Assembly (NCBI RefSeq): GCF_000516985.1
Contig: NW_006917091.1
Coordinates: forward strand, 1,068,977 to 1,132,976
Direction of reading: 5' to 3'
DNA: 64,000 bases
DNA from: Pestalotiopsis fici W106-1
Taxonomy: Eukaryota; Ascomycota; Sordariomycetes; Amphisphaeriales; Sporocadaceae
The stretch's first letter is position 1. Every line of letters begins with the position of its first letter. Of this stretch, positions 10,322 to 22,242 are shown piece after piece. The notes below the pieces were generated by a model. That model saw only the letters and a list, made by a program, of their open reading frames with translations, was not told the DNA's origin and did not search any database. The translations under genes were made by a program, and so were the position numbers.

Positions 10322-12721
10322 TCATTGTTTCCCATGCCTCGGAAGCTTTCGACTCGCGGCCTGACTAGACACAACTTCTATAGCAGAACCATGTGCAGCG
10401 AGGCCTATTCTCACCAATGCGTCTTGCTCTTTGCGGAAGAATCTTTCATTGACGGTCTCGTCCGTTGTGTTATTTCCCAGTAGCAACGCGTCGTTCAACT
10501 CGTCACCAAAGAGCTGTGAGACTGTGTGCCAGATGTTTGAAATGCGGGAGTGGCGGATTCGTGTTGCATACAGTGTCGCAATCAACCAGACCGTCGCTAG
10601 ATGAACGCCCAGCATTGTCACGACAGATGTGAAACCAGAACAAGTTCTGGTGTTGCAGTAACCGGGTACACGAACCGTAATCGCAGATGCCACATGAGCC
10701 TCCTCGGTGACATTGAGAGTATTGAGTAAAACGTCGTACAGAGTAGTTCCCATGGCACCATAGAGATTGCTGAGGGCTTTGGCTGGCCGTCCTGTAAGCT
10801 GTAATGTATCCTCGACAATATGTAGGAGCTCCGGATGCATTGCAGCGTCACCATAGATTTGGCAATATATGCAAGTCACGTAGGTTGTGTTCTTGACACT
10901 TTCGTCAGAAAGCTGCATGTTGACTATCGTGGATAGCAGTTTCGAGGGCTTGGATTCCTGAGAATGATTGGCGTGAAACCAATCATCTGCGCCGTCGAGT
11001 ATTTGCATGTCGAGCAGCCCACGTTCCATTGGGCTTTTTGGGCTGTCTGTATCAAACATCTGGAGAACCAAGGAGCTGTCGTGCTCGTGTTGAAGTGGGT
11101 TCCAGGATAGCGTTGGCTCCGTGGGAGGTCCCTTTGCTGACATGTCGACAAAGCGCATGTCGACGTCAAAGCTTGCAAGGCACATGGACACTTCCAGAGC
11201 ATGACCGCTTTTGGACCGAGTGGTCCCCCACTCATTTCGTGTTTGGTTGACAGTGACATTATACGTCAAGGACAAGTCGTACAAGTCCTGTTCTGTCATG
11301 TTCGTGGCGAAAAGCAGATAGAGCCAAGAGTTCTTATTCCAAGGTAGATTTGTACCATGTGGCCAGGTGGTGGTGTCTCCAACAAAGCACAGGGCACTTG
11401 CTTGACTCTCATCTGCAGCTCCAATACTACAGTCGAACGCAGTCGATTCGCATCCAGCAGCAGAGCAAAATGATGCTGCATCTGTTCCAGGGAAGGTTCT
11501 GTTCAAGACCTTTCCATAATTCAAAGTTCCCTTGAGGCTACCCATCGGTGGGACCATATCCGCGGTCACGTTCTCAAAGGTTGCGTCGATGTCCGCAGGG
11601 ACGCAGCCAATGCGGGAGCTCGAGACCAGAGCATTTCCGCGGTAATGGCGGACTAGGTTGCGGGCATTCATGTCTGGAATTGGGATATAGCCACGCTGCA
11701 CTACATCTGTGTTGCTGAATCCACTCAGTTCCGGGGTGCTGTTCCTCTCAGACCTCTCTTCTCCGAAGACTCCGTATCTAGGCTCGATGTTCAGTAACGC
11801 GGCGTTTCGACGCGGGATAACCCAAATAGAATCGCCGCTTGGGTTGTATTGAAGAATTGAAATGTTTGCAACCTTATCGTCGCCCACAATGGCGAAATCT
11901 CTCACGTCCGACAGCAGCACTGTCGAAGAAAATTGCAAAACAAGTGTCAAACCGCCTAGTAAGCAGATCAACCAAAACTCGAGGCAAGCCAGTACAGATA
12001 AAGTGTGCGAGCCAATAAGTATTTGAATCAGTTTTCGTGGACCATTGTTAATAGCCCTAAGAACTGATGTGTGCGCAACTTGGGACTTCCTGGTTATGGC
12101 ACGGCCATTCTCCAAGACCAGCGCCGCCGTCATGGACGTGCAGATGCCTGATTGCATGGAGACGGCGACCCGAAGAGCTAGAGCGCAGATGGTGACGGTG
12201 CGCGTCATCCAGTCCTCCAAGGCGATCTTGCGCCAGAGCCAAGCAGCACCGGCAGCTTCGGGCTCTGTTCCATGCCCGAACCAAAGAAACGTGAGGAAAG
12301 CAACAGCGGCGAGGATGAAGATGGAGCCACCAGCAATGCCTGCGCAGCCATAGATGCCAACAGAGTCTTTTAGAGGCAGAGGCGAATCCTTGTAGTCGAT
12401 TCCCAAGAGTGGTGTGTCATTAGGTTTGGTCGTCTGCATTGGTTGTCGATCCATTGAGCTCTCACACGAAGTCCGATCTGAACTCGGCTCTGAGCATTCA
12501 TCTGTAGCTGGTAAGCCTCGCCTCCTTGCCTGTGCCCCAACCGAATTTCGGTATGCCGAGCTTTGCATCATCACTATTTGTGTATCCTCTTGTAGATTTG
12601 TTGCTGTAGCTGATGACACAAACTGGAAGTCTTCTCCCTCGTCTCCTTCCGGTAGACTAATGGTCTCAGCGTTGGGATGCCCTCGAACATTGTCGAAAAG
12701 CGGATATTGATTTGGTCCCAT
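10322..12721 (-). CDS. Multi-spanning membrane protein of unknown function
   Basis: The single-exon frame starts at the ATG at 12721 (MGPNQYPLF) and gives 799 aa. I place the start here because the frame upstream opens only with GTG. A polar Ser/Glu-rich N-terminal tail of about 110 residues is followed by hydrophobic segments: one near CAGIAGGSIFILAAVAF, one near the RTVTICALALRVAVSM region, and one near LACLEFWLICLLGGLTLV. A large, probably extracytoplasmic part of about 450 residues has several N-x-S/T sites and scattered Cys. A last hydrophobic segment includes VTMLGVHLATVWLIATLY, followed by a charged tail. The layout resembles large hypothetical membrane proteins common in Pezizomycotina. 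I cannot name a function. Confidence 0.7.
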   Translation of the reverse strand: MGPNQYPLFDNVRGHPNAETISLPEGDEGEDFQFVSSATATNLQEDTQIVMMQSSAYRNSVGAQARRRGLPATDECSEPSSDRTSCESSMDRQPMQTTKPNDTPLLGIDYKDSPLPLKDSVGIYGCAGIAGGSIFILAAVAFLTFLWFGHGTEPEAAGAAWLWRKIALEDWMTRTVTICALALRVAVSMQSGICTSMTAALVLENGRAITRKSQVAHTSVLRAINNGPRKLIQILIGSHTLSVLACLEFWLICLLGGLTLVLQFSSTVLLSDVRDFAIVGDDKVANISILQYNPSGDSIWVIPRRNAALLNIEPRYGVFGEERSERNSTPELSGFSNTDVVQRGYIPIPDMNARNLVRHYRGNALVSSSRIGCVPADIDATFENVTADMVPPMGSLKGTLNYGKVLNRTFPGTDAASFCSAAGCESTAFDCSIGAADESQASALCFVGDTTTWPHGTNLPWNKNSWLYLLFATNMTEQDLYDLSLTYNVTVNQTRNEWGTTRSKSGHALEVSMCLASFDVDMRFVDMSAKGPPTEPTLSWNPLQHEHDSSLVLQMFDTDSPKSPMERGLLDMQILDGADDWFHANHSQESKPSKLLSTIVNMQLSDESVKNTTYVTCIYCQIYGDAAMHPELLHIVEDTLQLTGRPAKALSNLYGAMGTTLYDVLLNTLNVTEEAHVASAITVRVPGYCNTRTCSGFTSVVTMLGVHLATVWLIATLYATRIRHSRISNIWHTVSQLFGDELNDALLLGNNTTDETVNERFFRKEQDALVRIGLAAHGSAIEVVSSQAASRKLPRHGKQ

Positions 12722-13765
12722 ATCGGCAGCTCTGTGAGCGAGATAGTCGAACTGTGATTGTACCTGCACTGAGAAAACCCAAGGAGATGACTGTGAAGAT
12801 CAAACAAAAGATCTCGGTGCTGGCAGTGGTCTCTTGACACACATTTTGTCAACCGTGCATTTGTTGAAAAAGAGTTATTCGGAGCAGGTTTCGGCCCCCA
12901 ATGGGTCGTTTGTGTTCTGTGAAACACGACCAAAGACATTCAGCTAACAATAGAGAATCTCAGGGAAGACAATCCAATCAGTTGAACATGGTAATCAATG
13001 CCGTGAAACAATGATGCTGACAGCGGAACGCCTCACGGATATTTTCTTGATGGGTCAAAGTAGCCTGCTGACAGTACGCCAACAATCGCCGTATTACCTC
13101 GGTGATATATGAGTGGCGAAATACATCTAGACGCAATGAATTTGTGAAGGCTCTCGCAGTATGTGCATTCGCGCAACAATCACTCAAGCATAAGACCAAA
13201 TACACACGATATGACCCGTTCAAGACCACAGTAGCAGCTATATAGAGTGCTTGCACCAATCGCAAGATTCACATCATAACAAAGATACAGTACTGAGTGC
13301 GGCACAGGAGGTGGCATAAGCTGAAGTGGCGATTGATACAGCCCGTGCAGGCGATGTTGTGTGGCGCAGGCGCAGTTCTCAAAAGAAATGATCATTGCCC
13401 GATGCTTGTAGGACATTGCGCCCCTCAGCCTGGGAGCATTCCAGTAGCGGTCAATCACGTATTGTCTAAGAAGCTGAATACTTTATCTGCTTTGGAGAAC
13501 CTTGGGTGCTGCTTTTCTGATTGTTGATATATTGATCTATGTTCTGCGCCAGTAGTTTTGACAAGGTGCACGCTCATTTGGGTAGCGACGGATAATCCCC
13601 ATGAGCCCCCTACCGTAAGGTGGTCGATTCATTCTACAAAGGTTGCGAGGCCGAGCTGATCGTTCATTGAAGCCCGCGAAATTATCTCTTGTGGTGTGCG
13701 ACAACTTCTTTTTGATTGATGCGAGATGAATGCTTTGTTTTGTGTCTATCCAAGCTTGAACGGTC
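12722..13765. other. Intergenic region, no gene seen
   Basis: It lies upstream of the membrane-protein gene and downstream of the G-alpha gene, both on the minus strand. Only short shadow frames are present. Confidence 0.45.
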
Positions 13766-15785
13766 CTAGTTCCAATTTCGATTGAAAAAACGGTTGGGAA
13801 TTCTGAGCATGCGTTGCCGAACTTTTTGAATGCCGTTTGAATCTCCCAGCTGTTCATAGATTGATCCGGAGCCGTCAAGAGTGGCATGGTAAGTCCAAAA
13901 CAAGTCATCCAATGTCTCCAGTATCTCACTGGCTGGATTGTGGGAGTCAATGTCGTCGAACCGTGCGCGTATGCATCGAATCCGCTTCTGATGGTGATCC
14001 GACACGATCAAGCCCTTGAACCTCTTCTCAAGATACTGCAGGTAATAATCCACCTTTTCATTATCGCTCCCTTCCGCAGGGACGAAATCAGTGAAATAGA
14101 ATTCCACAGGGTGGATGCGGAAGTGCTCTTCGAGGAGGTCTGTTTTGGTGAATACGATGATGAAAGTGTTGTGTACAAACCATCGACTATTCACAATGCT
14201 CCTAAACAAGTCGAGCTGTTCTTGCATTCGGTTCACACTCTCATTCTCAAAGAGCAACTTGCAATAGTTTGCTGTATCCACCGTGAATATGACCGTCGTG
14301 GCCATGTCAAAGACGTGTACCCACTTCTTTCTTTGAGATCGTACGCCTCCAGGATCGTAGAAGCTATAGTCGAGATTTTTGAAGTTGAAGGTCGTCTCAC
14401 AGATCCCGGCTGTTTTCACTCTGGCAAATATTATATCCTGGTTGCTCGGCACGTATTCTGGCGCCATCAATCTTTCCACGTCCTTGGCAAAAGGCTCTGC
14501 ACAGTCCAATAATTGATATTCGGCCCTGCGCTTATAAGCATCGCGAAATCCTCCATCCTCCCAAAGTATTTTGATTGCTTTGCAAACTTTCTGAGGTGGC
14601 AGGGTATCTACTTGAGCTGGTTGCTGAAAGATCGTTTGAACATGGTAATCAATGAGCCTTGTATTATCAAGCGGGAGGTCCAATGATTCCATTGCGTCCA
14701 AAATCACCCGGGTACTTTGAATAACATTGCTCCAAATAATCTCTTTGGAATCTTTGTAATATTCATCATCATAATGTCCCTGATTGATGGCAAAAGCTTT
14801 CAAAAGCGTCGATTTTCCACTTTCTGAAGTGCCCAATATCAGCACCTTTGCGTGGTTCTTTGTGGCCTGAATTGCATGTCGACGCGTAGGTTTTTGGCGT
14901 GCCTCTGAGTCGGGAGACTCAAGTGAATTTATCGAGAGTGATGACTTGTGTGAGATGGGCGTTTCCTGAATTGTGGATATTGATTCCCGCGAGGTCGATG
15001 CTTCTTCGTCAGAGGTGGTGAGAACAGGTGTTTGATTTGGGTGTCCTAATCTGCTGACCTCTATAGTCTGTCGAAGATGCGACCTCTGGGCTTTCTGGTA
15101 AACGCTTGTACCAAGAATGACCCTGTCAAAATCGAAGCGCATGCCTATCATATCAGTAGACTCGGATCTGCAACTCGAGGAGCCGTCTTCGAGACCAATG
15201 ATTGATGACGAGCAGTCTTTAGCAAGACGTAATACCTCGATGGTCTCATGGCTAGACATCAGGTCGTCTTGGTCCGACCATGATACGCTTGATCCATGTC
15301 AGCAGGGTTGACTTTGGAAATATCCTTGTCCATAAACCAGGAGCATACCATTGTAATGCTTGGAGTAAAAGATTGAGGGCGTTGACTTGGCGGTCGAGCA
15401 GAATAGAATATTCGGACATCTCTTTCTCGCTCCAGAGGAAGGACAACCGACCTTTGACAGGCATGCCAGAGGACTCCGTAGAGTGAAATCGTTCCAGCTG
15501 CTCTCCAAGAGCGAGAATTAGGATGCTGAAGCTGTCGAGAGAGTTGTCTACTTGACGGGCTAGTTGATTATGCCGCAGACTTCGGCTGTACTCTGGGTTG
15601 TTCAAGGCTTGCAATTGATCCAGGGCCGACTGCACAATGTAAAGCTGACCAATCATGGTAGACAGAACCAAGGGAGCAGCCTGATAACGGGCCTTTATAG
15701 ATGTGAGCTTTATTATGCTTTTGCAAACGACATCGCCCAGAGACAAAGCGGTCCCTATAATCTGGACAATTGTAGCGGGGTCCAT
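13766..15785 (-). CDS. Divergent G-protein alpha subunit fused to a STAND-type N-terminal domain
   Basis: Exons 15785-15349 and 15251-13766 (97-nt intron, phase 2) encode 640 aa. The start is MDPATIVQIIGTALSLGDVV, as in the helical PigL_N/fungal N-terminal domain of STAND and related proteins (about 1-125). After a Ser/Thr-rich linker comes a G-alpha-like GTPase: P-loop GTSESGKST at about 286-294, helical-domain region, switch I ARVKTAGICETTF with Arg423 and Thr426, switch II DPGGVRSQRKKW, and FTKTDL. Key positions differ from canonical G-alpha. The catalytic Gln of DxGGQ is Val449, the Asn of NKxD is Thr514, and the C-terminal TCAT-type motif reads IRARFDD. Slow or absent GTP hydrolysis and altered nucleotide specificity are inferred from these substitutions. 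There is no N-terminal MGxxxS myristoylation signal, so membrane targeting must differ. Confidence 0.85.
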
Positions 15786-17091
15786 GATCACCAGTCGACC
15801 AACGCAACGCACAATTTTGGAGTTTTGGGCGATCGCTATGGGAGAGAAAGGAGGCAAATTGCTACCCATTGGGGGCTTAGCAGCCAACACAGATAAGGAA
15901 TCCAAGAACATGCAGCCGGTCATGAGGGTGTGCAGGGTCGGGCGTAAGGCTGCAATGATTCTGCCTTGCTGACGGTTTCTTCAGCCCCCCGCGCGGCTAA
16001 TGTACGGCTATCTGGATGTCACTATAATGCAATAAATCGATGGGAATGCTTGAGAAATTCCCATAAAAGAAGACTAGATCTTGACCTGAAGATGGGGATG
16101 AAAGAGCGAAACCATCACTACATAATACAGCTCTACGTCAGAGCTAACGTGCCACCACAAATACGATTACGACGAGCTTATCATTGGATCTCCAGCATAC
16201 CCCAACCACTCATTACCGAACTCTTGCATTTATGCAAATATTTCTTACCAGACGTAGAAATATCTACTAGGTATGTATCTATGCGTATTGCAGAATTGAT
16301 ACGCAAGTAATCACAACCTATCAACATAGAGAATAATGACGTATCAAACTTTGTACTTTGTTACCTACCATAATCCAGGGACCCCTAGCGCCTTTCCAGA
16401 AGAGATGCACTTCTCGACTACGTACTTGCCCATCGGTGGGAACTACTGCAAGGGCAGGTAAGTCTTTGAAAGTATTGGACATACTGATAACAAGCCGCTG
16501 CAAGACATGCGTCGAAGTTAATCAGGCGGGCTGCCGGGTTATCTAGGTATCTTGGGGGCCAATGATGGGCGGCAGATAATGGCCCCTTCAACCGCCGAAA
16601 GGCATGATCTTGGAATGGAGGATGTTCAGCTCGGCGGCCAACATTTACAACCTTCCCCCTCGCTTCATGGCTACTGCACGGGAGTTTTGATGCGGTATAT
16701 GGGCTGTGGCTACATCGGCTGCAGCAGAAGCTCTGGGAGGGGCGTGACCATGTCATGTACGGGACACCAGGCAGGTTTATACGTTCCATTGGTTAGCTAG
16801 GCTATTCTCAAGGTGGTGACGTTACGCAAATGATTCAATCCAAAGTACGACATATGAGAGTAGACTACTAGGGTCTCTTTCTAAAAATATCAACCTGATT
16901 TGTGGCTATGCACCAGAAATCAACATCAAGAAGTAGAAGCATGTTTTCAGAATATTCAAAATCCCAGGATTGAGTGACTCGCACAAAATGACTATATATT
17001 CTGCTGCATAGATGGTGGAGATCTTTCGTCTGATTATACTGCTACATGATAAGAGACTGGACAAAGTGCGCACTTTCATGCATAAATCGCC
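15786..17091. other. Upstream region of the G-alpha fusion gene, no gene seen
   Basis: About 1.3 kb lies between two minus-strand genes. Short frames on both strands have no recognisable features. The part nearest 15786 is the presumed promoter of the G-alpha fusion. Confidence 0.45.
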
Positions 17092-18250
17092 CTAAGGTCG
17101 CTCGACTACCACCTTGATGACTGATGTTCTCTCTTGTTTAAAGCCATCCTCTGCCCGTTCAAAAGCTTCCTTGACTCCTTCTTGACCCCTCTCGGAGATG
17201 GCTCGTTGGATATCGATGGCTTCCTGGATCCCTTCTAGACCCTTCCTGTTCACGACGAGTGGTGGAGGAGCAACCTTGTAGACTACCTTGGCCAGAGCCT
17301 CGGGTAGATATCCCTCAAAGGTGGCCTTGGTCGTTTCAAACCAACACTTGGGGAATGGCACAATCGTCTCCGGTGTCAGTTGTTTAATGTCCACTCCCTC
17401 AGGCACATCCTCCAAGTTGGCGATGAAATTGGACGATGCAAATTTGACCTAGTGGTGTTAGCGCCGCCAGTATAAGGCCAGGGGCAATGTGGTTCGATAC
17501 CTTTTGTTTCACTGCTGACGCAACTTTCATCGCCGCGACGTTCCCATCCTCCAATCCGGCCGCCATGAAAATACCGGCACACTCACCTTTGTCAAGCTCT
17601 GCGGCGATTTTCTCAGTAACACCGAGATCATTATAATCAAAAACTTGGACGGCTCCAAGACCCTTGACGTAATCGAAATTCCTCTTTGAACAGGTGGAAA
17701 TAATGTTGTAGCCTGCAGCCGCAGCCAACTGGATAGCATTGCTGCCGACAGATGAGCTTCCTCCCCAGATCAAGACGGACTTTTCCTTCTTCGCCGCGCC
17801 CAGCTGGGGAATATCAAGGTGTAGATAATTCTTTCCAAAAAGGAACATGGCGCTAGTAGCGCTGCAGAGGCCGAAACCAACGACATCGCGATACTCCATG
17901 CCGCTCGGGATTCTGGCGATCAACTTGTGCTCCACGGTCACATAGTCCTGAAAGCCATTGTTGAAATTGAAGCCAAAGACACGATCGCCGATGCTGAAGT
18001 TGGCAGTGGCCGCAGAGCCGGGAGCCACGGCCTCGACAGTACCAGCGACGTCGCAACCTAGAATGACGGGATACTGTGCCATGTTCCTATCCTGTAACAT
18101 GTGGTCACATGGATTGATCGCCCAGGCGTGGACTTTGATTAGCACCTTGTCATGACCTAGACCGTCACTCGTAGGTAGCGAACAGTCCCGAATCACGCCT
18201 GGGACGCCAAACGTATCCTGCCATACGGCACGATTAGCGGGAACAGCCAT
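17092..18250 (-). CDS. Zinc-binding-dehydrogenase-family oxidoreductase (ToxD / trans-enoyl-reductase-like)
   Basis: Exons 18250-17501 and 17448-17092 (52-nt intron) encode 368 aa. The GroES-like N-terminal half has the typical VLIKVHAWAINPCDHMLQD and YPVILGCDVAGTV motifs. The Rossmann half has WGGSSSVGSNAIQLA for NAD(P)H binding. The residues that bind catalytic zinc in classical alcohol dehydrogenases are not conserved, as in quinone and enoyl reductases of the medium-chain family. In fungi this subgroup includes trans-acting enoyl reductases of polyketide pathways as well as stand-alone enzymes. No polyketide synthase lies nearby, so the substrate is unknown. It is divergently arranged with the NB-ARC receptor gene, 1.1 kb apart. 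Confidence 0.9.
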
Positions 18251-19347
18251 GATTGATTGGTGAGTAGCGTCAGTGAGTGATGATAGGATATCAGCTCAAG
18301 AACTTATTACTAAAAGTGAATCTACACTTGAAAATGGGGATGGTGCAAAATTGAGCTTTTAGTCTACAGATAGGCCGGGAACAGTCGTCGATGATCGTTG
18401 CATTTATAAGTGCGATTCTCAACTGGAACCGTGGTGATTTGTGTCTTCGGTCGGAGGGTGTAAGTTATGTCCGGTAGGATCGAGTGATCAGCAGTCAGTT
18501 ACTTGAAACAGGACAAGCTGCTGGCCGATCTCGACTGAGGGCTGTCAGCTCATCCCCGGCAGTTTATCAAACATAACGCATTCCCGACTCAGGAATTAAG
18601 AAAGACAAAAGGACGGCCAAATGGACCACGAGAGATGAATGATAAACATGCATTCATGCCGATGTTCGTCGCACGCATTCATAATCCGTTCTTTCCATCG
18701 GGGTCTTTCTTATCGAAGTTCTTACATCTGTACCTCGAGGCGAGATGGCTAGTTTATTCGTTCTTTGTCCGCGAGCTTGTAGCTCACACGCCGCAAGAGC
18801 CGTTCGGCCCGGACCGATCTCCTCCCGGCTGGACTTTTCGGAGCGCGCGCCAGCATCATCTCGGGCTTGCGGGCCAAGTTTGGTGGCCGTGCCGTACTGA
18901 TTGGTATCGGCCTGGACACTCAGCGTGGCCTTTAGTCCAATCCGCAGGACATTTAATAGCTAGTGGAGAAGAGGTCCCATCCTACCAAAGGCTCGTATAA
19001 ATGCATATGCGGATGCCATGCGCACGATATCATTGGAGCGTCAAGGTCGGTATCCTCACAGCCACACTGACATGTTTGGCTGTTGAACGTTGGGCGTCAG
19101 CTGGGGTCAGCGCGTCCCCCCACCTCCAGTGGTCTTGTCAAGCTCTTGTCGGCTCTCTCTTTACATTCAAAGCCCCCCGCGATCACCAGCATCTCGCAGC
19201 ATCTTCCAAGTGAGGGTAATGCTATCTACAACTTACCCTTCCATGATTGTACCGCCTTGAAATCATTGGGTGATCATCAGTCTTTGAAAGCACATGTCGC
19301 TACTCTCGCCGAGTCCTGAAACGGACACCTACCTGAAAGTTGCCAAC
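18251..19347. other. Divergent intergenic region between the reductase and the NB-ARC receptor
   Basis: It probably carries both promoters. An ATG at 19294 is in frame with the receptor. The ATG at 19348 (MSGAEVLG) is preferred because it begins the conserved N-terminal domain. Confidence 0.5.
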
Positions 19348-22242
19348 ATGTCTGGCGCAGAGGTTCTCGGGATCATATCAGCAGTCATTGCAATTGTCGA
19401 TGGCATCAATCAGCTTTACGACGGCGCCAAGGATGCCACCGGCCTGCCAGAGGCTTTTCGCGAAGTTGCAGCTCGCCTGCCCCTCATCAAAAAGATTCTA
19501 GAGTCCGTGGACAAAGATGTTCGAGGCAAAGGCAGAAGTAATTCTTCTAGCGAGGTGAAGAGTGTCCTCGTCCAGGCGCAGAGAAAAGCATCGGATCTTA
19601 AGAAGGTTTTCGACAAGCTCATCCCGCTCGACAATGATTCACGTAAGGATCGATACATCAAGCTTGTCAGGACGCTGGGGAAAGGGAACAAGGTCGAAAC
19701 CTTGATGTTGGGGCTGATGACTGATATGCAGCTTCTGGTGAGCAAGAATGGGCTTGACAATGCAACATCGCAGCAGGTTGAAGAACTCCGCAAGGCTTTC
19801 GAGGAGAGATCCAGCATCAAGCCGTCTGTTGCCAACTCGGAGTTGACCCCCCAAAGCTTCACCAATAACAACCACGTTGGCGGAACGCAGGCAAATGACA
19901 ACAATGGGGCGGTAGAAGCCAAGCTCAATCAGGTGTATGGAAGCGGAGCTCAGTGCCACGATTCAGGGAAATTCCAGCATATTGGTAAGAGCCATTTCGA
20001 TCAGAGCCTGCATGTGGTGCCTCTATTAACCGCAGCAAATCCAAAGACCATGAGTCGAATATGACACATGTTAGCCTAAGTACATAAGTACCACTGAGAG
20101 TGCCCTTTACTAGGTACCTACATTAGGTGCCTAGTACATACCTAGTACCTACCCGCCCACTGTAATGGGTCTCTAAACCAACCCCATACGCTAACGAGAG
20201 GCTTAATTCAGAGCGACCCGAAACCCCACCCAATCCGTCATCCATCATACCCTTCAATCGCGACAAAGACTTTGTCCCGCGAGGCGATATACTCGATCGT
20301 ATCCACCAAGCATGCGCCATACCTGGCTCACGTACCGCGCTCGTCGGCCTGGGCGGCGTAGGGTAGTTATGCGCCCGCAGATAACCCGCAGAGCGACAGG
20401 CTGACTTGTAGCAGGAAATCGCAACTGGCCATTGAATACGCACACGAAACCCGGCAGCGATCATCGGATACCTGGGTTTTCTGGGTCCACGCAAGCAACG
20501 CAACGCGATACGAACAAAGTTTCCGGGATATTGCCGACCATGTCAAGATACCCGGGCGGGACGATCCAAACAAGAATATCTTCCAGCTCGTGCGTGACTG
20601 GCTGCGTGGTGGGAAGAACAGAAAATGGAGGCTGATCCTGGACAATGTCGATGATGCAAGCTTTCTCCTCGACGCCCCGAGCCTTCTCCAGGATAGTCAT
20701 GGTGGCGATACTAGCCAGTCGACTACAATGCGGCTTGTGGACTATCTCCCGGTTTACGAGAACGGATCGATACTCATTACTAGCCGTAACAGGGGTGCAG
20801 CTTTGCAACTCGTGGAACCATCCGACATCTTCCCAGTCGAGCCAATGAGTCAGAAAGAGGCGGAGGCACTGATTGAGACGAAATTGGGATCGCGGCAGGA
20901 CAAGGATTGCGTTGCGCAACTCGCAATAGCTCTTGAATGCATGCCGTTGGCTATTGTTCAAGCAGCAGCTTACATTTCTCGGAGAGCACCGCAGTGGTCC
21001 GCGCAACGATATCTTGAACAGTTCAAGCAGAGCGACCAAAGAAAAGCCGGTCTCTTACGGCATGAAGGAAGTAATCTTCGGCGAGATGGTGACGCAAAAA
21101 ACTCGATTTTGATCACTTGGCAGATCTCCTTTGATCATATCCGACAAATCAGGCCGTCGGCAGCAGATCTTCTAGCTCTCATGAGCTTTTTCGACCGTCA
21201 AGGAATACCGGAGTCTCTACTACGAGATCAAAGGAAGGCCGGGGACGATGAAAGCATTGGATGCTCGAGTGCCTTTGACGATGACGTCTTAGTATTGCGG
21301 GAATATTCATTCGTGCATGCTTCCGAACGCGCCCAAGACTTCCAGATGCATCGGCTAGTGCAATTAGCAACACGAAACTGGCTCCAAGATTCTGGTAGCT
21401 ACGAACAATGGAAGCAAGAGTTTATTAATCGTCTTGCAACCCGCCTTCCAAACGGCGAATACGTGAATTGGGTGACGTGGCAGACGCTACTGCCTCATGC
21501 TAGGTTGGCCTCTATTCTACGACCAGAAACGGAAGCAGCAATTCTAGACTGGGCCACGGTGCTGCATCAGATGGGATGGTACTGCTTCAGTATGGGTAAT
21601 GGGCATGAAGCTGAGAGAATTACGACTCTTGCAATGGAAACCAGAATAGAGATACTAGGAAGGGATGATACACGGACTCTATCCACCATGGGGTTGGTGG
21701 GTTTAATTTATGATCTCAACGGTCGATGGGAGGCAGCGCTGAAGCTAGACGTGGAAGTGTGCGAGAATCGTGAAAAGATATCAGGGCCAGATCATCCAGA
21801 CACGCTACGAAGCATGAATAATTTGGCAGAGACGTATATGAACCAAGGCCAACGGGNNNNNNNNNNNNNNNNNNNNNNNNNNNNNNNNNNNNNNNNNNNN
21901 NNNNNNNNNNNNNNNNNNNNNNNNNNNNNNNNNNNNNNNNNNNNNNNNNNNNNNNNCATGAATAATCTGGCAATAACGTATAGAAACCAAGGCCAACTGG
22001 AGGCAGCGGAGGAGCTGCACAAAAAAGCACTGGAAATTCGCAAGCAGAAACTGGGACCGGATCATCCAGACACGCTGCTGAGTATGCATAATCTGGCCTT
22101 TACATTGGATTCGCTGGGTCGCATTGATGAAGCCATACCAATGTTGGAACGCTGTGTAAACCTGCGGGAACAGGTATTGGGTTCAGATCATCCAAAGTAT
22201 CTGTCATCGCTTGCGATTTTGAATGACTGGAAAGATGAGTGA
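19348..22242 (+). CDS. NACHT_N - NB-ARC - TPR STAND receptor (NLR-like), with assembly gap
   Basis: Exons are 19348-19984, 20212-20362 and 20415-22242. Both splice junctions keep phase, and the second restores the P-loop GLGGVGKS around residues 257-265. Residues 1 to about 170 are a helical fungal STAND N-terminal domain (SGAEVLGIISAVIAIVDG..., NACHT_N/SesA type). A low-complexity Asn/Gly-rich linker contains QVYGSGAQCHDSGKFQHI, which resembles the short amyloid signalling motifs found between such domains. The NB-ARC ATPase covers about 235-500 (Walker B-like LILDNVDD, LITSRNR, MPLAIVQAAAYI). A winged-helix part with an MHR-type motif QMHRLVQLATRNW follows, then kinesin-light-chain-like TPRs (MNNLA.TY.NQGQ, LGPDHPDTL). 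Fungal relatives act in non-self recognition and programmed cell death. About 871 aa if the 100-N gap is taken literally. The first intron is 227 nt, unusually long for this window. Confidence 0.85.
21857..21956. other. Assembly gap (100 N) inside the TPR array
   Basis: Exactly 100 N interrupt the TPR-coding repeats. The two sides are in the same frame, but the implied spacing between successive QGQ and MNN motifs is 35 residues against 29 in the intact repeat. The N count is therefore probably a placeholder. Confidence 0.95.
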
